Positions 16,127-20,787 of a DNA stretch of 20,787 nucleotides are shown piece by piece. Both the position numbers and the translations under genes were made by a program. Below the pieces are notes generated by a model. That model did not search any database. It was not told the DNA's origin and saw nothing but the letters and a program-made list of their open reading frames with translations. Positions within the stretch are counted from its first letter, which is position 1. Each line of letters begins with the position of its first letter. The stretch is taken from assembly GCA_046727435.1 (NCBI GenBank), contig JBKPCR010000057.1, positions 1-20,787 on the forward strand, given 5' to 3'. The stretch is from CAVPRW01 sp046727435 [NCBI: bacterium]. GTDB lineage: Bacteria; Tectomicrobia; Entotheonellia; J063.

Positions 16127-17775
16127 TCAGGCCTTCCCAATCTGCCGGAAATCGGGCTGCAGGTGGAACCAGAACTGATAACCGGTGATGCTCGTCTGCA
16201 TGACGACGTCGAGGAACGGCTGCCACAGGGGAATGCGTGGCACTTCAGTCATGGAGATGCGGACGGCCTGGCGCATCAGCTGGTCATAGAGTTGCGGGTC
16301 ATCAGCGAATCGCGCTGCGTCGACCAGCTTGTCCAACTCGGGGTTTTGATATGACATCGTATTGAACACCGCATTTTGGCCGTGATACGTCCAGTAGAAA
16401 AAATACTCCGGATAGTCCAACCAGCCGCCAAAGCGGTTGATGAGCAAGGGCATCGCCTTCTTGGCTATCTCACTCCGCCACTGCGACCCCGGAATCTTGT
16501 TGATCGTGGTCTTGATGGCCAGCTGCGCCAACCCTTCCTGGATGAGCACCGCCAGATGAGCACCGCCATCGGTTCGCTGATCGTCCCTTCGCCGAGGTCG
16601 AACGACAGTGTGGTCTCAAAGCCACTGGCCATACCCGCCTCTGCCATGAGCTGGCGAGCGCGTTCTAGATTGGTCTGGTACGGGAAGGGTTGAGGCCAGG
16701 CGCTGGTCATCGGCTGATCGGCGGAAGCCCCGAACATAGCGATGGCTCGGTCGTAGATAGCCCCTTGCATCAGCTGTGCATAGGGCAGGGCATAGGCCAC
16801 GGCCTGCCGTACCTTGACGTCGCTGAAGGGCGGGTTCTTGACGTTCATGCCCATATACCAGATGGCGTTGGGGATTGGCACCCCAACGATCTTGAGCTTG
16901 CCACGAGCCCGTTTCCCGGTGGCGATCTCCTTGGCATCCTTGGGCGGTACGCCATACGAAATATCGGCGTCGCCGCGCTCCATGAGCGCCAGCCGGCTTC
17001 CCGCCGACGGTACATCACGCCAAATGATCCGTCGCATCGGCGGCAGCGACCCACTTTTCCAGCCATCGAAGCGACTCAGAATGATCTCTGTCCCCGGTCG
17101 CCAGCTCTCCACCTTGAAGGCCCCACCTGCGGCCGTATTGGCCTTCAGATACTCCATCGCCCAGGGGTCATCGGCCGTCGTATGCTGCTTGGCGACCTCG
17201 GAATTGATCACAATAGCAACGGGCACCGCCAGGTCCGGCAAGGTCAGCTTGTCTTTACGTATCGAGTCGATGCGTAGGGTGTGATCATTAACCACCACGA
17301 ACTGGTCGGGTCGCTCCAGAGAGCCCGCTTTCATCTGGAAGGTGGGGAAGCCTCCGACCGTGACGGCACGGTCGAAGGACCATTTGACGTCCTGCGCGGT
17401 GACCGGCCTGCCATCGTGAAACCGGGCATCCTGGCGGAGGTGGAAGGTCATCGACATGCCATCGGCGGCGACTTCCCACTTCTCGGCCAGCTCGGGCGCG
17501 AGAACATCCCCATCGTAGGACATCGTGCCATCGGGTAGCGTCTTCTTCCCAAACGTCAGCAAGCGGTCGTAACAGTTCCAGGCCATGGCATAACTGGGAC
17601 GATTGGCTCCCACTCCATGGATGTCGAGGGAGTTCGGTCCGGATTCGCCGATGGCGACCAGCGATTCCGCGCGACTCTGCGCCATGGCGGGGTCAGGTGT
17701 GCGCCACGGTAGCAGTGCAGCAGCCGCGACCATGCCCTGCAACATGGTGCGACGTGAAACCTTCACGTGAGCCAT
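16127..17775 (-). pseudogene. Tat-exported solute-binding protein (SBP family 5), frameshifted
   Basis: This would be the periplasmic receptor of the importer. The start (GGGAG 6-7 nt upstream of ATG 17775) gives a twin-arginine signal: SRRTMLQGMVAAAALL with cleavage near AMAQS. Family 5 signs include LAEKWEVAADGMSMTFHLRQ, RFHDGRPVTAQDVKWSFDRA and FSDVKVRQAVAYALPYAQLM. The frame breaks after SEPMAVLI because 14 bp are duplicated at 16541-16568; removing one copy restores SEPMAVLIQEGLAQLAIKT and the reading continues to FRQIGKA and TGA. Without repair the protein loses its last ~125 residues and is probably non-functional. Confidence 0.87.
16541..16568 (-). repeat. 14-bp tandem duplication that frameshifts the binding-protein gene
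   Basis: GATGAGCACCGCCA occurs twice in direct succession on the plus strand (16541-16554 and 16555-16568). Deleting one copy rejoins the two reading frames of the solute-binding protein exactly. A 14-bp unit is too long for a simple homopolymer read error. Confidence 0.92.
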
Positions 17776-17828
17776 AGAGGTCTCCCAAGGGCAGCGGGAC
17801 GAATCGCGAGGGCACGCAATGACCTATA

Positions 17829-17845
17829 GGCAAAGCCAATGCCAG
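17829..17845 (-). promoter_or_regulatory. Sigma-54 (-24/-12) promoter of the transporter/hydrolase block
   Basis: Read on the minus strand, CTGGCATTGGCTTTGCC keeps the invariant GG and GC separated by exactly 10 bases. Apart from the four spacer bases it is identical to the promoter at 4758-4774. The predicted start lies about 43 nt before the ATG of the binding-protein gene at 17775. Sigma-54 control fits a nitrogen-scavenging pathway. Confidence 0.65.
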
Positions 17846-17900
17846 ATTGTGAAAGAAGCAGAAATCGCCCTTCAGTCCTGGATCGACAACCATTTCCTGC

Positions 17901-17923
17901 CCCACACACCGTGCCAGTGTGGG
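17901..17923. promoter_or_regulatory. CCCACAC-N9-GTGTGGG dyad upstream of the sigma-54 promoter
   Basis: A perfect 7-bp inverted repeat with a 9-bp centre. Its midpoint is about 75 bp upstream of the -24/-12 element, a usual distance for an activator site. It does not match the NtrC consensus as I know it, so the binder is unknown. Nothing else is recognisable between 17846 and 18130. Confidence 0.4.
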
Positions 17924-18130
17924 TGTGTCCCTGCTCTATTGCCGCGCAGGGGACGATTGAGGCGCTCAAAAAATGGGCGAACCCCACGGCTTTGAACGTT
18001 GGCGCGGCTGGTCTTCTAGGATCGTAGCGTTGGCGAAGGGTCCACGACGGACCGCGCCGTTGAACTGCATTGACGTATGGTCGATGATGTCGGGGAGAGG
18101 CTTCTGACGCCATCCATTGGGATGTCTCAT

Positions 18131-18139
18131 ACTAGTGAC
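18131..18139 (+). repeat. Left target-site duplication of the IS element
   Basis: ACTAGTGAC directly abuts the left terminal inverted repeat; ACTGGTGAC abuts the right one at 19391-19399 (8 of 9 identical). The length fits IS4-family target duplications of about 9-12 bp. The single mismatch suggests an old insertion. Confidence 0.65.
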
Positions 18140-19390
18140 CACTACTGGCCGGCTAGAAGACAAAAAAGGCTCGAAGCACTCGGCCTGCTGGTAAAATTGG
18201 ATGTTCGCGCACCCAAGCGGCTATGAGGAGGGTTCGAGCCATGGCCCATAATCCCACGATTCTCGCGCAGGTGCTTACATGGGTGTTGCGCTGGCCAATC
18301 GAGGCGCTGGATCAGGTGTACGGCACAGGGCGTCCTCGTCGGGGGCTGAGCCGGTGGAGCCAGTTTGGGGCGCTCGTCTTCGCCCAGCTGGCTGGACGTC
18401 ACCGTTGGCGAGATGTGGCTTGTGCGTTGGCTCTCCAAGCCCATGCCCTTGCCCTCCTCGGCCTGCGACTCCCGAAGCACTCGACGCTTGCCGAGGCCCA
18501 TGCACGGCGACCCGTGGTGCTGTATCAAGCGCTCTTGGAGACGCTCTAAGCCCGTGCTCGGGCCGCAGGACCGCTGTCGCTTCAAAAACCCTCTCTGGTC
18601 GCTGGACAGCCCTCCATCTCTCGGTGTTTGTGCGTGTTCCGCTGGGCTAGTTTCCGTACCACCAAAGCAACCACCACGGTGTAGACTCTCCTGGACTAGG
18701 CTGGCCACATCCCCGCGATTATGATGCTCATAGAGGGCAAGCGCCGTGACCTCGCGGTCGCCCGCGGGCTCCACCGGCCCGTGGACAGCACCGTGACCCT
18801 GGATCGAGGCGACATCGACGACCAATGCCGGTTCCGTTGGCACCAGGATGGGGGGTACTTCGTCACTCGCCAGCAGGTCAATGTCCCAGTCGACGTGACG
18901 ACGCGTGTTGCCGTCGCCCGGTCCACGGGAGTGACGGCGGACCACGCCGTGGTCCTGACCGGTCCAAGAGGTCGGGCCTCTCCAGCGCGGCTGCGGCAGG
19001 TGCACGATCGGGACGCAGCGACCGGCCAACGCGATGTGTGTGGGACGAAGGCCTTTCACTGGGCGGCCATTACCATTGCCGCGATGTACCAACAGCGTTG
19101 GCACATCGCGCAGTTCTTGAAGGCGATTCAACAGAACCTGCGGATCAAGACCTTCTTGGGGACCTCGGATAATGCTGTCATGACGCAGGCGTAGGTAGCA
19201 CTGATCCCCTATCTGATCCTGGCTTCCTCCGGTTCCAGGCCAAGTTGAACCTCTCGTTCCAGCAGATGCTGCGCCGCCTCCCAATCACCTGTTCGAGCGT
19301 CGAAACCTCAGTGGGCTGTGTAGGCTCCAACCGCCTGATGCGGCCGGAAGCCCGCTATGACGCGCTGTCTGATCTAGCCGGACAGCAGTG
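18140..19390 (+). mobile_element. Degenerate IS4-type insertion sequence, 1251 bp
   Basis: The element is bounded by terminal inverted repeats: CACTACTGGCCGGCTAG (18140-18156) at the left and, as its reverse complement, CACTGCTGTCCGGCTAG (19374-19390) at the right, 15 of 17 identical. A 9-bp imperfect direct repeat flanks both ends. Inside is one transposase gene broken into several frames. It is inserted between the transporter operon promoter region and the 124-aa gene. Loss of catalytic residues and mutated ends mark it as immobile. Confidence 0.75.
18241..19362 (+). pseudogene. IS4-family transposase (DUF4372 N-terminus), multiply frameshifted
   Basis: The start is good (AGGAGGG, then ATG at 18241) and gives MAHNPTILAQVLTWVLRWP and SRWSQFGALVFAQLAGRHRW, the DUF4372 N-terminal domain of IS4-type transposases, ending at a stop at 18549. 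The DDE core continues in other frames: RFKNPLWSLDSP near 18580, then DLAVARGLHRPVDSTVTLDR and GGYFVTRQQVN from 18721, and the Y-R-E-K region MYQQRWHIAQFLKAIQQNLR, in which the catalytic Glu is Ala. TAG at 19192-19194 replaces an expected Trp, and further shifts follow (LRFQAKLNLSFQQMLRRL, then HLFERRNLSGL in another frame). It cannot make a working enzyme. Confidence 0.8.
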
Positions 19391-19399
19391 ACTGGTGAC
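19374..19399 (-). repeat. Right terminal inverted repeat and target duplication of the IS element
   Basis: Bases 19374-19390 are the right inverted repeat, pairing 15 of 17 with 18140-18156. Bases 19391-19399 (ACTGGTGAC) repeat the left flank. The following stretch to 19723 holds no gene I can support. Confidence 0.7.
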
Positions 19400-19723
19400 A
19401 CGGCTGTGGAAGCATGAGGATAAGATGGCAAGAAGACACATTGCCGCTGTTTACAAGTGTGCGCTCTGCAGCGTTGCATACCTATATGCTTGGGCGGGCC
19501 TCGCACCTGGCTCATGTGATCGATGCCTGCACAGATAATGGACAGAGGTTAATCATGTCGAGCTCTCACGGTCTGCTCGGGAACGACTTCCCAGATGTGC
19601 GAACAATGTGCTTTACGTCAAGATGTTGCGTCATTCTTAAAGGCAGGATTATACTGGGCTCGATTCACCATGAAACGCATCCCTGTCATATGTTAGTCAC
19701 ACCTTTTTTCTCTGGAGCAAGTT

Positions 19724-20098
19724 ATGCGAGCCAGACGGACCTTGGCACCCGGCCAAAAGGGCACCAAGAAGCTCCTGCGTCAGTATGGTGCTCAGCTGGT
19801 GTGCGTACGTTACCGTTACGACGCCGAGCGCCGCCTGCGATTCACCACAGTTGAGCTGATCATCGAACAATCCCCTTGGTCACCGGCGCCTGCGAGGGTT
19901 GCCGACGGGACGCTCGTGGGCGTCCGGGTGGGCGTGAGCGAGGTGGCACTGCAACGGCAGGTCAAACAAACCGGAGGCAAGTGGAACCCCGTCGCACGTG
20001 TGTGGGAGATGCCGTATAGTCGGGCGATGGCACTCGGACTAGAAGACCGGATCGAGAAGGGGCGCATTTCTAATAGTCGACACCTCAAAGATGTCTAA
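19724..20098 (+). CDS. Conserved-looking 124-aa protein of unknown function
   Basis: GGAG lies 6 nt before ATG 19724 and the ORF is clean. The protein is basic and opens with RTLAPGQKGTKKLLRQYGAQ and LVCVRYRYDAERRLRFTTVE. The second half has VGVSEVALQRQVKQTGGKWN followed by PVARVWEMPY, a GGKWNPxxRxWEMPY pattern that recalls DUF5710-like motifs in mobilisation proteins. I recall similar short proteins in diverse environmental bacteria but know no function. No membrane segment or signal is seen. It lies between a dead IS and a string of hairpins, which suggests a mobile or accessory setting. Confidence 0.75.
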   Translation: MRARRTLAPGQKGTKKLLRQYGAQLVCVRYRYDAERRLRFTTVELIIEQSPWSPAPARVADGTLVGVRVGVSEVALQRQVKQTGGKWNPVARVWEMPYSRAMALGLEDRIEKGRISNSRHLKDV

Positions 20099-20133
20099 AG
20101 TTGGACACTTGCAGATGCCTAAAGGTAGGCACA
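20079..20133. repeat. Degenerate direct repeats forming alternating small hairpins
   Basis: Two imperfect 25-bp-period repeats (for example AGATGTCTAAAG and AGATGCCTAAAG) begin in the last codons of the 124-aa gene. Each can fold: TGTC...GACA in the first and TGCC...GGCA in the second. The T-A to C-G change is matched on both sides, which hints that pairing is kept. The run leads straight into the 52-nt palindrome. Confidence 0.5.
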
Positions 20134-20179
20134 AGTTTCTCCTATTAGCCACAAGTGGCTAATAGGAGAAACTTGTGCC
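20128..20179. repeat. Perfect 52-nt palindrome (25-bp arms, 2-nt centre)
   Basis: The left arm 20128-20152 and right arm 20155-20179 are exact reverse complements around AA at 20153-20154. The outer ends read GGCACAAG and CTTGTGCC, the inner ends AGCCAC and GTGGCT. It is much richer in A and T than the surrounding DNA. There is no T tract, so a simple terminator is doubtful; a cruciform, a transposon-type hairpin or a strong RNA stem are possible. A smaller imperfect stem (GCAACCTAA/TTAGCTTGC) follows at 20180-20205. Confidence 0.9.
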
Positions 20180-20246
20180 AGCAACCTAATACTAGTTAGC
20201 TTGCTGTAGGTAGCCTGGTCGCATATCCTTAAAGGCGAAACGCACG

Positions 20247-20495
20247 ATGAGAGCAAAACGCAAGATGACCCCTTCTTTCGAAGAGGCTTACCCCAATATC
20301 GCACATTTTGTTGATGCCATTGGCTACATTACCATTGGGCGTGATGATGATAGCCCTCTCACCTCCTTCATTCAGGCCCTAGACCCAGGTGGAATGGTCT
20401 GGGAAGGCAAAGACGCATACCAGACACTGGAGGAAGCGTTTCAGGATTTAGAGGCAGGTCTGGGAAAATGGATGCGGGAGGAGGGGATCGAGTAG
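20247..20495 (+). CDS. 82-aa small protein, probable integron cassette gene
   Basis: The reading gives MTPSFEEAYPNIAHFVDAIG, GYITIGRDDDSPLTSFIQAL, then MVWEGKDAYQTLEEAFQDLE, an acidic soluble protein. I recall similar short hypothetical proteins in cyanobacteria and other bacteria, with no known function. The ribosome site is weak for ATG 20247, and ATG 20265 (MTPSFEE) is an equally good start. The ORF is followed 61 bp later by an attC-like site, the usual layout of an integron gene cassette. The cassette's left boundary was not found. Confidence 0.7.
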   Translation: MRAKRKMTPSFEEAYPNIAHFVDAIGYITIGRDDDSPLTSFIQALDPGGMVWEGKDAYQTLEEAFQDLEAGLGKWMREEGIE

Positions 20496-20556
20496 CGACA
20501 CAAGACGAGAGGTTATCCTCTTTCATGTCAAACGGATCAAAGCCAGGGAACCGCAA

Positions 20557-20665
20557 GCTAACCACGCACTGAAGCGGACGGGGGGACAGCGCTGGTTTGG
20601 TACTCCAAGGTTCAGGCACAGTTCGGGGGTGGTTTCGCCCCCGCCGCTTAGTGCGAGCGTTCGGC
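20557..20665 (+). other. Probable integron attC recombination site (109 bp)
   Basis: The R'' side is GCTAAC (20557-20562) and the R' side GTTCGGC (20659-20665). Inside, GCACTGAAGCGGACGGGGG (from 20566) pairs with CCCCCGCCGCTTAGTGC (ending 20654) over 17 base pairs with only two unpaired bases, a G and an A, on the left arm. Paired L boxes with extrahelical bases between AAC and GTT ends are the hallmark of attC folding. The centre forms two smaller hairpins. GTTCGGC departs at one base from GTTRRRY. No integrase is visible, so this may be part of an array or an isolated attC cluster. Confidence 0.7.
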
Positions 20666-20710
20666 GGCGCAGCCGTTGCGTCAACCAACAATCTCAATAG
20701 GAGGCTCAAG

Positions 20711-20787
20711 ATGATGCACCGACTGATTCCCGCCTCTGCCATAGCCCTTCTGCTTCTCGTAACCGCCGGCACCGCTGAACCGGACAA
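20711..20787 (+). CDS. Start of an exported protein (3' end outside window)
   Basis: AGGAGG at 20699-20704 lies 6 nt before ATG 20711. The 25 visible codons read MMHRLIPASAIALLLLVTAG followed by TAEPD, a Sec-type signal peptide with likely cleavage after GTA. The gene starts 46 bp after the attC crossover point, as the first gene of the next cassette would. The mature protein is outside the window. Confidence 0.65.
   Translation, partial: MMHRLIPASAIALLLLVTAGTAEPD

Noticed and set aside
18142-19284. 380-aa open frame on the minus strand
   Set aside because: It lies opposite the transposase remnant inside the IS and has no family motif; the plus-strand frames match a known transposase.
20180-20215. 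GTTAGCT and neighbouring stem as a second attC site or left cassette boundary
   Set aside because: No matching AAC-side box and no paired L boxes with extrahelical bases could be found upstream.
1-20787. CRISPR arrays, tRNA and rRNA genes
   Set aside because: No regularly spaced repeats with unique spacers and no cloverleaf or rRNA-like stretch was seen by eye; a small RNA gene could still be missed.

Overview
The window looks like a piece of a GC-rich, Gram-negative-type bacterial chromosome. Supporting signs are a Kdp potassium two-component system, sigma-54 type promoters with an NtrC-like activator, a Tat-exported substrate-binding protein and an integron-type attC site. Gene style would fit an uncultured soil or sediment lineage, but I cannot place it taxonomically. 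All reading is by eye; no search was run.

Left part (1-6999), mostly intact signalling genes: the C-terminal part of kdpD and all of kdpE (plus strand); a convergent MASE1-PAS-PAS histidine kinase (minus strand); a 0.7 kb regulatory gap with a strong -24/-12 promoter; an NtrC-type sigma-54 activator whose receiver domain has lost its phosphorylation chemistry; a gap with seven copies of the palindromic 7-mer TGTNACA; and a DUF3467-type small protein.

Middle (7000-8720), a scrapyard of gene fragments: the first 37 codons of a contractile-tail sheath gene, an extremely GC-rich block of about 240 bp, a 5'-truncated and frameshifted run of Ig-like repeats, and the C-terminal end of an ATP-grasp enzyme with an in-frame TAG.

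Minus-strand catabolic block (17845 down to 8719): a sigma-54 promoter faces a peptide-type ABC transporter (solute-binding protein, DppB, DppC, DppD, DppF), then a biuret-amidohydrolase-like cysteine hydrolase, an allophanate-hydrolase-like amidase and a VWA-domain protein. The expected logic is nitrogen-limited uptake of a small amide, biuret hydrolysis to allophanate, then allophanate to ammonia and CO2. The transporter is wrecked by four kinds of lesion (14-bp tandem duplication, dppC/dppD fusion deletion, dppD tail frameshift, two amber codons in dppF), while dppB and the two hydrolases remain open.

Right part (18130-20787), mobile DNA: a dead IS4-type element with both terminal inverted repeats and a 9-bp target duplication, a 124-aa protein of unknown function, hairpin-forming repeats ending in a perfect 52-nt palindrome, an 82-aa ORF followed by a well-formed attC site, and the start of a second cassette-like gene with a signal peptide. 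The last two make the right edge a probable integron cassette array or a cluster of attC sites; no integrase is visible.
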